This document shows, piece after piece, positions 1 through 7,859 of a DNA stretch of 64,000 nt (position 1 is the stretch's first letter; the number at the start of each line of letters is the position of its first letter). Source of the DNA: Abyssalbus ytuae (GTDB lineage Bacteria > Bacteroidota > Bacteroidia > Flavobacteriales > Flavobacteriaceae); the NCBI RefSeq assembly GCF_022807975.1, contig NZ_CP094358.1:3534001-3598000 (forward strand), read 5' to 3'. The notes under the pieces were generated by a model, which saw only the letters and a program-made list of their open reading frames with translations, was not told the origin of the DNA and did no database searches. Both the position numbers and the translations under genes were made by a program.

Positions 1-492
1 GCTAAATGGACTGATATAAAGACGTTTGATGAAACCGTCATTAATGAATTTGATTTTGCTGCGGACGTTATTTCAGGTATCAGAACCATCAGAAAAGAAA
101 AAAACATTCCGTTTAAAGAAGAGTTAAAACTGTTCGTTATTAATAATGAAAAAGTAAATTCAAATTTTGATTCCATCATAAAAAAGCTGGCAAACATAAA
201 TGGATTGGAATATGTAAATGACAAAGTTGATAAAGCACTTTCCTTTAGGGTAAAATCCAACGAATATTTTATACCTATGTCTGGAAATATTGATGTAAAT
301 GAGGAAATAGCTAAACTTGAAGAAGAACTTAAATATACCGAAGGCTTCTTAAAATCCGTTCAAAAGAAATTATCTAATGAACGCTTTGTAAATAATGCAC
401 CGGAACAGGTAGTGGCAACAGAAAAGAAAAAAGAAGCGGATGCTCTTGCAAAAATAGAAACTATCAGAGAAAGTTTAGCAGCCTTAAAATAG
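1..492 (+). CDS. valS: Valine--tRNA ligase, C-terminal part (5' end outside window)
   Basis: This is the last 163 codons of a cytoplasmic class I valyl-tRNA synthetase, which charges tRNA-Val. The frame is open from base 1. It shows the end of the anticodon-binding domain (IRTIRKEKNIPFKEE, near the fragment start), then the family's C-terminal coiled-coil arm, with the segment KKLSNERFVNNAPEQVV and an alternating Lys/Glu tail that contacts tRNA. The catalytic HIGH and KMSKS motifs lie upstream of the window. The gene is convergent with the acyl-CoA-binding protein gene, 12 bp away. The identity is secure because the NERFVNNAP tail is characteristic of ValRS. Confidence 0.95.
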   Translation, partial: AKWTDIKTFDETVINEFDFAADVISGIRTIRKEKNIPFKEELKLFVINNEKVNSNFDSIIKKLANINGLEYVNDKVDKALSFRVKSNEYFIPMSGNIDVNEEIAKLEEELKYTEGFLKSVQKKLSNERFVNNAPEQVVATEKKKEADALAKIETIRESLAALK

Positions 493-504
493 ATTGAATT
501 TCAT

Positions 505-783
505 TCACAGATTATCGCCAAAATTGGTTGTAAAATATTGGTTTACGAGTTTAATATAACCAATTTTGGCCTGTTTTTCGGTTAAATCCCTTACCTGAAA
601 CAAAGCATTTGCTTTAAAAGCATTTATAATAGGCTTTTTACTGCCAGGGGGTTCATTGTTTTGAGTCGCTTTTTTGTAATAAGCATACAGGTTTAATAAA
701 AAATCAGCAGGAAGAGGCTCTGTGTAGTTATTGACAAACTGCACAGCTTCTTCAAATACCTTATTTAATTTTTCATTAGTCAT
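505..783 (-). CDS. Acyl-CoA-binding protein
   Basis: Small (92 aa) soluble protein of the ACBP four-helix family, which buffers long-chain acyl-CoA esters in the cytoplasm. The family core is visible: a LNLYAYYKKAT stretch, corresponding to the family's LYglYKQAT segment, followed by a short proline/glycine loop and a C-terminal helix. A longer reading frame starts at 810, but the start at 783 (MTNEKLNKVF) fits the family and overlaps the end of psd by only 8 bp. Translation may be coupled to psd. Its place after cdsA-psd suggests a role in supplying or buffering acyl groups for phospholipid synthesis; that is inference. Confidence 0.85.
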   Translation of the reverse strand: MTNEKLNKVFEEAVQFVNNYTEPLPADFLLNLYAYYKKATQNNEPPGSKKPIINAFKANALFQVRDLTEKQAKIGYIKLVNQYFTTNFGDNL

Positions 784-1432
784 TTTTTGAGGCGATAATG
801 TCAATGCCACCCTTTACTTTCTGATGCAATTTCACTTTAATTTCCGTGTCTAATGGTAAAAATACATCAACTCTTGATCCGAATTTAATAAAACCGGCAT
901 CAGCACCTTGAATAACCGGCATATTCTCTTTAGCATAATTTACTATCCGCTTAGCCAGCGCACCTGCTATTTGCCTGTATAAAATATCGCCATAAAAAGG
1001 GTTATTAACTACTACGGTAGTACGTTCGTTTTCTTCGGAGGCTTTTGGATGCCACGCTACCAGATACTTACCGGGATGGTATTTACTGAATTTAACCATA
1101 CCGCTTACCGGATATCTTGTTACATGAACATTTACAGGTGACATAAATATTGAAACCTGAATTCTTTTATCTTTAAAATATTCTTTTTCAAAAACCTCTT
1201 CAATAACAACTACTTTACCATCAACAGGAGCTATAATATTTTCATCGGTTATATTGGTTAACCTTTTTGGGTTCCTGAAGAACTGTAATATTAAAATAAG
1301 TAAAATCAAGGCTGATATTTGTAATAATAATCTCAACCAGTATACCGGGATGTAGAACTCTGCCAACAATACTATTGCTGCGCAAATGATAAAAGTTCCA
1401 GTTATTATTTTAAAGCCTTCTTTATGAAACAT
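776..1432 (-). CDS. psd: Phosphatidylserine decarboxylase proenzyme
   Basis: Converts phosphatidylserine to phosphatidylethanolamine, the main zwitterionic lipid. At 218 aa it is the short Psd form. Two N-terminal hydrophobic helices (about residues 9-28 and 32-52) anchor it to the inner membrane. The motif IIAPVDGKVVVI and the segment FMSPVNVHVTRYPVSG are typical. The self-cleaving site that yields the pyruvoyl group is expected in the C-terminal IKFGSRVDVFLP region, matching the FGSRVD variant of short Psd proteins. It overlaps the 3' end of cdsA by 11 bp and the start of the acyl-CoA-binding gene by 8 bp, so it sits in the middle of a tightly packed lipid operon. Confidence 0.95.
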   Translation of the reverse strand: MFHKEGFKIITGTFIICAAIVLLAEFYIPVYWLRLLLQISALILLILILQFFRNPKRLTNITDENIIAPVDGKVVVIEEVFEKEYFKDKRIQVSIFMSPVNVHVTRYPVSGMVKFSKYHPGKYLVAWHPKASEENERTTVVVNNPFYGDILYRQIAGALAKRIVNYAKENMPVIQGADAGFIKFGSRVDVFLPLDTEIKVKLHQKVKGGIDIIASKND

Positions 1433-2243
1433 ATTCGAATATTTGTAGAGTTAAATATGCAAACGGAGCTGCAAAAACCAAGCTGTCCAATCTGTCCAGC
1501 AATCCACCGTGGCCGGGCAAAATTGCACCACTATCTTTTACTCCTGCCAGTCTTTTAAATTTCGATTCCACCAAGTCTCCCAAAGTACCTGTTAACACAA
1601 CGATAACTGCCAGTGTAATCCATTGGAAGATATTTAAATCACTATTATACCTTGCCAAAATATAAGCAGCTACCAACGAAAAAATTAAACCTCCTATAAA
1701 TCCTTCTACTGTTTTTTTAGGAGATATTCTTTCATATAATTTGGTCTTTCCAATGCTTTTGCCCACTAAATATGCAAAAGAATCATTAACCCACAGCAAT
1801 ATAAAAATACCTATAATTACAAACTTGGCAAAATGAGTTTTTTGGTAAGGGATCATAGTTAAAAAAATAAATCCACCACCTATATAGAAAAGGGTAATAA
1901 GAAAGCGTTGGGTATTTGAATATTTTCTTTTTTTATTATTAAAAAGCTTTATAATTAAAGACAGGTTTACTAATAAAGTAATTAGAAGAAGCGCGATTAA
2001 TATAAAATATTTATACTCTGATCCCAGTCCTTCAAATAAATAAATAAATACCCACCACATAGCTAAAAAGGCTATAAATATATAATACCCGCTCAGTTTG
2101 ATTATTTTTTTAAATTCGTAAATACAAGTAAGTCCGAAAACTAAAAAAAGAAAATCAAAAGCATCTGTGCTTAAAAAAACAGCTGCCAACAGTAAAAAAA
2201 CATATAAAATTCCGGTGATGGAACGTTTGAAGAGTTCTTTCAT
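1422..2243 (-). CDS. cdsA: Phosphatidate cytidylyltransferase
   Basis: Makes CDP-diacylglycerol from CTP and phosphatidic acid in the inner membrane, the branch point of phospholipid synthesis. The protein has about seven to eight hydrophobic segments and the C-terminal CdsA signature around GDLVESKFKRLAGVKDSG followed by LPGHGGLLDRLDS, which holds the metal-binding Asp residues. I chose the start at 2243 (MKELFKRS), 1 nt after the stop of the LUD gene; the longer frame to 2285 would add 14 residues overlapping that gene. It lies immediately upstream of psd, so CDP-DAG formation and PE formation are co-transcribed. Confidence 0.95.
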   Translation of the reverse strand: MKELFKRSITGILYVFLLLAAVFLSTDAFDFLFLVFGLTCIYEFKKIIKLSGYYIFIAFLAMWWVFIYLFEGLGSEYKYFILIALLLITLLVNLSLIIKLFNNKKRKYSNTQRFLITLFYIGGGFIFLTMIPYQKTHFAKFVIIGIFILLWVNDSFAYLVGKSIGKTKLYERISPKKTVEGFIGGLIFSLVAAYILARYNSDLNIFQWITLAVIVVLTGTLGDLVESKFKRLAGVKDSGAILPGHGGLLDRLDSLVFAAPFAYLTLQIFEYVS

Positions 2244-2244
2244 T

Positions 2245-2853
2245 CTATAAATCTTCCAAGAGGAGCAAATATAAGTTTTTTGCACTAGTTCCGTATGAGA
2301 GAAAATCTTTTTCTTCCTCTTTTACATTAAAATGTTTTATGGTAGTAATATTGGTGGGAATTTTGTTTTTATTTTTATTTTTTATTCCTCTTAACCCTTC
2401 TCCAATAGAATTTACCAGTTGACTGGTCGTAGCAAAAACTATAAAATTGTCTGGCAGGGTTTGAAGTTTTTCCTCTTTTATCTGATTTGAGCTTATAAGT
2501 ATTGCCCCATTATCGGCAACCAAATTTTCACAGGTAGTTAAAAAAAACAGGGAATTAGCCGGACTTTTGGAAAAATTTATATCAAAGTCATTAAATTTTT
2601 GTTCCAGCTTTTCATCTATACAAAACACATTTTTTTTATACCATTGATTCTCATCCAAAATACTGTTAAAGCATTCGAATATTTCATTAAAAGATTCACA
2701 GTATAAAAATTTACCTCCGTTTTTTTTAAAGTTTATGGTGAATTTTTCATCGGTGGGAAGTTTAATTTCAGGCATGAATTTACCACGTTGTTCTATATTT
2801 TTATTAGGAACATCGCTTTTTTTTGAACCAAAAAGTTTTTTAAATAAACTCAT
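2245..2853 (-). CDS. LUD-domain (LutC/YkgG-like) protein
   Basis: A 202-aa soluble protein that resembles the LUD family (LutC/YkgG), whose best-known members take part in lactate oxidation. Visible features are a basic N-terminus, a central core with ANSLFFLTTCENLVADNGAILIS, typical of the family's Rossmann-like beta strands, and the segment DNFIVFATTSQLVNSIGEGLRG. The lactate-utilisation partners LutA and LutB are not nearby; instead the gene heads the cdsA-psd operon, 1 nt before cdsA. I infer a single-gene family member with a role not shown by this context. A terminator-like hairpin separates it from ftsH upstream. Confidence 0.7.
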   Translation of the reverse strand: MSLFKKLFGSKKSDVPNKNIEQRGKFMPEIKLPTDEKFTINFKKNGGKFLYCESFNEIFECFNSILDENQWYKKNVFCIDEKLEQKFNDFDINFSKSPANSLFFLTTCENLVADNGAILISSNQIKEEKLQTLPDNFIVFATTSQLVNSIGEGLRGIKNKNKNKIPTNITTIKHFNVKEEEKDFLSYGTSAKNLYLLLLEDL

Positions 2854-2911
2854 TTATAACTTAAAGGGGCTTGATTATGAAATTCAATAAAAACAGGTTA
2901 TGTAAATTTAT

Positions 2912-2933
2912 TAAAAAACGGACATAAATCCGT
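2912..2933 (-). terminator. Likely terminator downstream of ftsH
   Basis: On the minus strand, arms ACGGA and TCCGT (2918-2922 and 2929-2933) enclose a 6-nt loop and are followed by six T residues (2912-2917 are A on the plus strand). It lies 30 bp past the ftsH stop and would split rsfS-ftsH from the LUD-cdsA-psd unit. The stem is short (5 bp), so read-through is possible. Confidence 0.5.
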
Positions 2934-2962
2934 CTTTTAATAAAAATACTAACGTCTGAAAA

Positions 2963-4906
2963 TTAGTTTGGTTGTAATTCTTCCTTATTTTCAAAAGGCC
3001 TTTTACCAAATATTCTTTCAAGGTCGTCTTTAAATATAACTTCTTTTTCCAAAAGATATTCTGCCAGCTCGGTAAGTTTATCTTTATTTTGTTTTAAAAT
3101 TTCAATAGCACGTGCATATTGCTTCTCGATTATGAGTGAAATTTCTTTATCTATTATCTGGGCGGTTTCTTCACTATAAGGCTTGGAGAAGTTATAATCA
3201 GTTTGGCCTGATGAATCATAGTAAGTCAAATTACCAATTTTTTCGTTGAGTCCGTATATGGTAACCATTGCCCGGGCTTGCTTTGTTATCTTTTCGAGAT
3301 CGCTCAAAGCTCCGGTAGATATTTTATTAAAAATCACATATTCAGCTGCTCTTCCTCCCAGTGTAGCACACATTTCATCAGCCATTTGCTCCGGTCTTAC
3401 AATGAGTCTTTCTTCAGGTAAATACCATGCGGCTCCAAGACTTTGACCACGGGGAACAATTGTTACCTTAACAAGTGGTGCTGCATGTTCCAGCATCCAG
3501 CTTACAGTAGCATGACCGGCTTCATGATATGCTATAGTTTTTTTCTCTTCAGGAGTAATTATTTTGTTTTTCTTCTCCAGTCCCCCTACAATTCTGTCTA
3601 CTGCATCAAGGAAGTCTTGTTTATCTACTGCCTTTTTCCCATTTCTTGCAGCAATCAGGGCAGCCTCGTTACAAACATTGGCAATATCGGCACCTGAAAA
3701 CCCAGGAGTTTGTTTTGCCAGGAAATCTAAGTCTAATGCTTCGGAAGTTTTAATAGGCCTTAAATGAACTTCAAAAATTTCTTTACGTTCTCTCACATCG
3801 GGTAAGTCAACATAAATTTGTCTGTCAAAGCGGCCAGCCCGCATAAGGGCTTTATCCAAAATATCAGCACGGTTGGTAGCGGCAAGGACTATGACGTTGG
3901 TGTTGGTACCAAATCCATCCATTTCAGTAAGTAATTGATTGAGTGTGTTTTCACGTTCATCGTTACTTCCGGTAAAATTATTTTTGCCCCTGGCCCGCCC
4001 AATGGCATCTATTTCGTCAATAAAAATGATAGATGGTGATTTATCTTTAGCTTGTTTAAAGAGGTCCCGAACCCTTGAAGCTCCTACCCCCACAAACATT
4101 TCAACAAAGTCTGAACCTGATAAAGAAAAGAAAGGAACTTTTGCTTCACCGGCTACTGCTTTGGCAAGTAATGTTTTACCTGTTCCCGGAGGGCCTACTA
4201 AGAGCGCACCTTTTGGTATTTTTCCACCTAACGATGTATATTTATCGGGATTTTTGAGAAAATCTACGATTTCCTGCACTTCTTCTTTTGCACCTTCCAG
4301 TCCGGCTACGTCCTTGAAAGTTACTTTAGTGTCTGTTTTTTCATCAAAAAGGCGTGCTTTGGATTTTCCTATGTTGAAAATTTGACCGCCACCTCCGGCA
4401 CCACCTCCGGCTGACATTCTTCTCATGAGGAATATCCAGATGGCAATGATCAGTATAAATGGCAGGAGGGTAATTATAATGTCGCCCAGGAAATTTGATT
4501 CCTGTTCGAACTCTACTATATTAGGGTCCAGAGTATTTTCTTTAATAGTTTTATCTATTTCATTTTCAAAATTCTGGAGGTCTCCATACTTTAATTTATA
4601 CTGGGGTACGGCAGTAGTGGTAGGTAAAAAAGACTTATTTATGACTTTCTTGTGAATGTCTTTGTCTTTGGCCTCATCGGTTAAATATACTTTGGCCTGA
4701 CGTGTATTGGTAATAATCAAAATTTTATTTACATCACCGTCTTTTAAAAAAGTTTGAAGTTTGGCCGGTGTAATACTCGGCAGGCTTTGCCAACTGTTTT
4801 CGCCCGAAAAAAGTTGTATACCTACTATAAAAAGTAAAATAATTGCATAAATCCAGTAGGAACTAAATTTTGGCTTTTTTGTATTTGGGTTATTATCCTT
4901 GTTCAT
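2963..4906 (-). CDS. ftsH: ATP-dependent zinc metalloprotease FtsH
   Basis: Membrane-anchored AAA+ protease that extracts and degrades membrane and regulatory proteins. At 647 aa it has the full family layout: TM helix 1 (about residues 17-33), a periplasmic domain, TM helix 2 (about 143-160), a Gly-rich linker, and the AAA module with Walker A GPPGTGKT (238-245), Walker B IIFIDE (293-298) and the second-region-of-homology arginines near 357-362. The zinc-protease motif HEAGH is at 461-465. The C-terminus is short and acidic/polar. It is 24 bp downstream of rsfS on the same strand, so the two are probably co-transcribed from the promoter before rsfS. Confidence 0.98.
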   Translation of the reverse strand: MNKDNNPNTKKPKFSSYWIYAIILLFIVGIQLFSGENSWQSLPSITPAKLQTFLKDGDVNKILIITNTRQAKVYLTDEAKDKDIHKKVINKSFLPTTTAVPQYKLKYGDLQNFENEIDKTIKENTLDPNIVEFEQESNFLGDIIITLLPFILIIAIWIFLMRRMSAGGGAGGGGQIFNIGKSKARLFDEKTDTKVTFKDVAGLEGAKEEVQEIVDFLKNPDKYTSLGGKIPKGALLVGPPGTGKTLLAKAVAGEAKVPFFSLSGSDFVEMFVGVGASRVRDLFKQAKDKSPSIIFIDEIDAIGRARGKNNFTGSNDERENTLNQLLTEMDGFGTNTNVIVLAATNRADILDKALMRAGRFDRQIYVDLPDVRERKEIFEVHLRPIKTSEALDLDFLAKQTPGFSGADIANVCNEAALIAARNGKKAVDKQDFLDAVDRIVGGLEKKNKIITPEEKKTIAYHEAGHATVSWMLEHAAPLVKVTIVPRGQSLGAAWYLPEERLIVRPEQMADEMCATLGGRAAEYVIFNKISTGALSDLEKITKQARAMVTIYGLNEKIGNLTYYDSSGQTDYNFSKPYSEETAQIIDKEISLIIEKQYARAIEILKQNKDKLTELAEYLLEKEVIFKDDLERIFGKRPFENKEELQPN

Positions 4907-4930
4907 CTAATTATATTCCTCTAAAATTAA

Positions 4931-5299
4931 TTAATTTGTTGCTATTGTTGTCATTTTGGCATCCCCCCACAATCCTTCGATATCATAATATTCCCTGATA
5001 TGTTTCTGGAAAACATGAACCACTACATTTACGTAATCCATCAGCACCCATTCAGCATTTTCTGTTCCTTCAACATGCCATGGTTTGTCTTTTGTTTCCC
5101 TGCTAACTATTTTTTGGATTGAATTTACAATGGCATTTACCTGTGTATTGGAGGTACCGTTACAGATTATAAAGTATTCACAGACCGTATTTTCAATATC
5201 TCTTAAATCTAAAATGCTTATGTCTTTTCCCTTAACTTCCTCAATCCCTTTTAAGATGTATGTTATTAATTGATCAGTGCTACCTTTCGTTTTTGCCAT
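4931..5299 (-). CDS. rsfS: Ribosomal silencing factor RsfS
   Basis: RsfS (DUF143/Iojap family) binds ribosomal protein uL14 and blocks 30S-50S joining when nutrients are short. The 122-aa length is typical, and the family core is present: IENTVCEYFIICNGTSNTQVNAI, then KPWHVEGTENAEWVLMDY and VVHVFQKHIREYYDIEGLW (a nearly invariant family segment). It is the first gene of an rsfS-ftsH unit, with a good Bacteroidetes-type promoter 20 bp upstream, and is divergent from birA (90 bp gap). Confidence 0.96.
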   Translation of the reverse strand: MAKTKGSTDQLITYILKGIEEVKGKDISILDLRDIENTVCEYFIICNGTSNTQVNAIVNSIQKIVSRETKDKPWHVEGTENAEWVLMDYVNVVVHVFQKHIREYYDIEGLWGDAKMTTIATN

Positions 5300-5318
5300 T
5301 AAATTTATTTATTTTACG

Positions 5319-5352
5319 CAAAGTTATTATTTTTTGTTTTTTAATCGTTCAA
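5319..5352 (-). promoter_or_regulatory. Promoter of rsfS-ftsH (Bacteroidetes type)
   Basis: On the minus strand there is TTG (5350-5352), a 23-nt spacer, and TAACTTTG (5319-5326), an exact match to the -7 consensus TAnnTTTG. The following base is C, as at several other promoters in this window. The -7 box ends 19 bp before the rsfS start, giving a leader of roughly 15 nt. Confidence 0.55.
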
Positions 5353-5389
5353 TTTAATACAAGTTTATATATTATATCCAGTATTTCCT

Positions 5390-6121
5390 ATGAATTTAAT
5401 CAAACTTGATGCCATTGATTCAACAAACCGCTATCTTAAAGAACTGAGTTCAGAAAAAGATATGGAAGATTATACGATAGTAGTTGCTGATTTTCAAACG
5501 GATGGAAGAGGACAGATGGGAGCAAACTGGGTTTCTGAAAGCGGGAAAAACCTTATGTTCAGCCTGTTTAAACAAATAGGATTTTTGAATAATGAAGAAA
5601 ACTTTTATGTGAGTATTATAGCTTCCCTGGCCGTTTTTAAAGCGTTGCAACAAATGAATATACCTGATTTAAAAATTAAATGGCCTAACGACATTTTGTC
5701 AGGAAATTGTAAAATATGTGGAATCCTGGTTGAAACTATCATTAAAAAAAATAAAATAAAGGCGGTTATAATAGGGATTGGCTTAAATGTAAGCCAAACA
5801 GATTTTGAAAATGTTCCGAATGCTTCCTCATTGTTAAATATAACCGGAACAGTATATGATAAAGAAGAAATTTTATTTAAAATATCAGAATATTTCAGGA
5901 GTTATGAAAGTATGCTGCTTAACAAGAAGTTTAACCGCTTAAAGGAGGAATACGAGCAACATTTGTTCAGAAAAGATAAGCCCTCAACTTTTAAGGATAA
6001 AAGTGAGGGGCTGTTTATGGGTTTTATAAAAGGTATTTCCGGCCAGGGTTTATTACAGGTTCTTCTTGAAGATAATATTTTACAGGAATTTGACCTTAAA
6101 GAAATAAAACTTTTATATTGA
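5390..6121 (+). CDS. birA: Biotin--[acetyl-CoA-carboxylase] ligase (BirA, no HTH)
   Basis: Attaches biotin to the biotin carrier protein of acetyl-CoA carboxylase through biotinyl-AMP. At 243 aa it has only the catalytic and C-terminal domains, with no DNA-binding N-terminus, so it is a group I ligase and not a biotin repressor. Key motifs are GRGQMGANW (biotin/ATP-binding loop, a variant of GRGRxGRxW), KWPNDI, and CGILVE. It is divergent from rsfS. Its TGA stop (6119-6121) is directly followed by the stop codon of the convergent SRPBCC gene. Confidence 0.95.
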   Translation: MNLIKLDAIDSTNRYLKELSSEKDMEDYTIVVADFQTDGRGQMGANWVSESGKNLMFSLFKQIGFLNNEENFYVSIIASLAVFKALQQMNIPDLKIKWPNDILSGNCKICGILVETIIKKNKIKAVIIGIGLNVSQTDFENVPNASSLLNITGTVYDKEEILFKISEYFRSYESMLLNKKFNRLKEEYEQHLFRKDKPSTFKDKSEGLFMGFIKGISGQGLLQVLLEDNILQEFDLKEIKLLY

Positions 6122-6514
6122 TTAAATTTTAGACATATTATCAGTTAATGTACCGATAAAGTTTGTAATGGGACCTTTTATCATCATGCCCATCATAGGG
6201 TTAAAATCTCCTTCAAAAACCAAATTAGTTTCACATTTATTATCCTCAATTTCGTTTATATGAGCTGTAAGAGTAAAAGGAAGCTTGTCGCTGGCAGCTC
6301 CAAGTACTACTTTATTGTGAGGATATTGTTCTTTAAGTTTTAAAACAATTTCCGGCATTCCTTTTAAAGCAAACACAAATCTGTCGCTATCAAGAATTTC
6401 AAATTTACTGGTGTTTTCCGGCATTAATTTTTCAAAGTTTTTTACGTCAATTAAAAAATCAAAAACTTCTTTGGCAGGTTTATTTAAGATTGTTTTTTTA
6501 CTTTCTATGTTCAT
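6122..6514 (-). CDS. SRPBCC-fold lipid/ligand-binding protein
   Basis: A 130-aa protein with the START/SRPBCC pattern: an opening strand MNIESKKTILNKPAKEVFDFL, the helix DFLIDVKNFEKLMPE, strands with alternating hydrophobics, and a long C-terminal helix ending in a DNMSK segment. Such proteins have a deep hydrophobic cavity, but the ligand cannot be read from sequence. It starts 12 bp after pyrE on the same strand and abuts birA with zero spacing. The pyrE link is probably just transcriptional. No catalytic residues are apparent. Confidence 0.75.
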   Translation of the reverse strand: MNIESKKTILNKPAKEVFDFLIDVKNFEKLMPENTSKFEILDSDRFVFALKGMPEIVLKLKEQYPHNKVVLGAASDKLPFTLTAHINEIEDNKCETNLVFEGDFNPMMGMMIKGPITNFIGTLTDNMSKI

Positions 6515-6526
6515 TGCTTTTACTTT

Positions 6527-7168
6527 TTATTGCATCCAGTTTTCAGGATCTTTCCTCCAGTTTTTTAGAGTATTAACTTCTTCTTTGTCAATATAATTAG
6601 TATCTACAGCTTGTTCCAGTAAATAGCTGTAATCACTTAAAGTGTGCAGTTTTACATTTTTATCTTTAAAATTTTGGGTAGAAATATCAAATCCGTACGA
6701 AAAAATGGCTAGCATCCCTTTTACATCAGCTCCTTCGCTTATTAAGGCATCTACTGCATTAAGACTACTTTTTCCCGTGCTTATTAAATCTTCTACCACA
6801 ACTACCGATTGTCCTTTTTCCAGTAAACCTTCAATTTGATTTCCCCTTCCATGTTTTTTTGGCTCGGGTCTTACATAAATAAAAGGCAGCCCCATTTCAT
6901 CGGCAACCAGCATGCCAATACCAATGGCGCCTGTGGCCACACCGGCAATAACATCGGGTTTTCCGTATAAAGTTTCTATTTGCTTAGATATGTGTTGTTT
7001 GATAAAGTTTCTTACGTCTGGAAACGAGAGGGTAATTCTGTTATCACAGTAAATTGGAGATTTCCAACCGGAGGCCCATGTAAAAGGATTTTTTGAATTC
7101 AACTTTATTGCATTAATTTGCAATAAAAGTTCTGCCGTTTTTTTGGCTACATCTTTATTTAATATCAT
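6527..7168 (-). CDS. pyrE: Orotate phosphoribosyltransferase
   Basis: Pyrimidine synthesis enzyme joining orotate and PRPP to give OMP. I chose the start at 7168 (MILNKDVAKKTAELLLQ), giving 213 aa, the usual length; an upstream frame to 7240 would add 24 residues running into the Nudix gene. The PRPP-binding loop VVVVEDLISTGKSS (family VVVVEDVITTGGS) is clear, as are the orotate-binding segment FTWASGWKSPIYCDNR and the flexible-loop sequence VRPEPKKHGRGNQIEG. Its start codon is only 7 bp from that of the divergent Nudix gene, so its promoter must lie inside that gene. Confidence 0.97.
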   Translation of the reverse strand: MILNKDVAKKTAELLLQINAIKLNSKNPFTWASGWKSPIYCDNRITLSFPDVRNFIKQHISKQIETLYGKPDVIAGVATGAIGIGMLVADEMGLPFIYVRPEPKKHGRGNQIEGLLEKGQSVVVVEDLISTGKSSLNAVDALISEGADVKGMLAIFSYGFDISTQNFKDKNVKLHTLSDYSYLLEQAVDTNYIDKEEVNTLKNWRKDPENWMQ

Positions 7169-7172
7169 AGCG

Positions 7173-7199
7173 CAAATGTATAAAGTTTTTGTAAACAAA
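7173..7199 (-). promoter_or_regulatory. Candidate pyrE promoter overlapping the Nudix start codon
   Basis: On the minus strand TACATTTG (7173-7180) matches TAnnTTTG exactly, with TTTG at 7196-7199; the 15-nt spacer is shorter than usual. The -7 box contains the complement of the Nudix ATG (7176-7178). A start site about 3-4 nt after the box would make the pyrE message leaderless or almost so. Confidence 0.4.
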
Positions 7200-7778
7200 C
7201 ATTCTTTATTCTTATCCAAAAAACCAAAAAAGAATGGCAAGATATTGTCATTTCCTTTAAGAACCGTTAAGCTTACCAGGGTTCTGGACGAAATGTATGA
7301 AGGTAATCTTAAAAGTGTATGTTTATTTCATCCGGAAAAAGAATCTATTCTGAAGCTTTTTTCTAAAAAAGTTCCTCTTGTTATTGCCGGTGGCGGAGTA
7401 GTGAAAAACAGCAATGAAGAGATTTTATTTATTTTCAGAAATGGTAAATGGGATTTACCTAAAGGAAAACTGGATAAAGGGGAAACTATTGAAGAAGCTG
7501 CCATTAGGGAGGTAGAAGAAGAAACTGGTGTAAAAGACCTGAAGATTACCCGTTTTTTAGATAAAACCTACCACATTTTTAAAAGAAACGGTAAGTATAA
7601 ACTTAAAGAAACTTACTGGTATGAAATGAAAACCAAATATGAAGGAGAACTTTTTCCTCAATGTGAAGAAGGTATTGAAAAGGTAGCCTGGAAAAAAGAT
7701 GAGAAAATTGATAAAGCTTTAAAAAATTCTTATAATAATATAAAATCATTGTTGGAGGATTATGATGGTTTAGAGTGA
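7176..7778 (+). CDS. Nudix hydrolase
   Basis: A 200-aa Nudix hydrolase that should cleave a nucleoside-diphosphate-linked compound; the substrate is not evident. The complete Nudix box runs from GKLDKGETIEEAA to IREVEEETGV, with the metal-binding REVEEE. Before it is the segment FIFRNGKWDLPKGK, typical of the MutT-like flavobacterial family found beside pyrE. The N-terminal 60 residues form an added domain. I start it at 7176 (MYKVFVNKH); an in-frame ATG at 7143 lies inside pyrE. Head-to-head with pyrE at 7 bp. Confidence 0.85.
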   Translation: MYKVFVNKHSLFLSKKPKKNGKILSFPLRTVKLTRVLDEMYEGNLKSVCLFHPEKESILKLFSKKVPLVIAGGGVVKNSNEEILFIFRNGKWDLPKGKLDKGETIEEAAIREVEEETGVKDLKITRFLDKTYHIFKRNGKYKLKETYWYEMKTKYEGELFPQCEEGIEKVAWKKDEKIDKALKNSYNNIKSLLEDYDGLE

Positions 7779-7806
7779 TACCTTCCTTATTAATAACCTT
7801 TATTTA

Positions 7807-7837
7807 TTTGTATCCGATTAAAATTACCTTAGTTTTG
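7807..7837 (+). promoter_or_regulatory. Promoter of the SulP transporter gene
   Basis: TTTG (7807-7810), a 19-nt spacer and TAGTTTTG (7830-7837) match the Bacteroidetes -33/-7 consensus with ideal spacing. The box is followed by CAC. The predicted start site is near 7842, leaving a leader of about 18 nt before the ATG at 7860. Confidence 0.7.
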
Positions 7838-7859
7838 CACCCTTTTAAAAGGGATTGCC

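Noticed and set aside
3939-4385. 148-codon plus-strand frame inside ftsH
   Set aside because: Antisense to conserved AAA motifs of ftsH, no family similarity, no promoter or start context.
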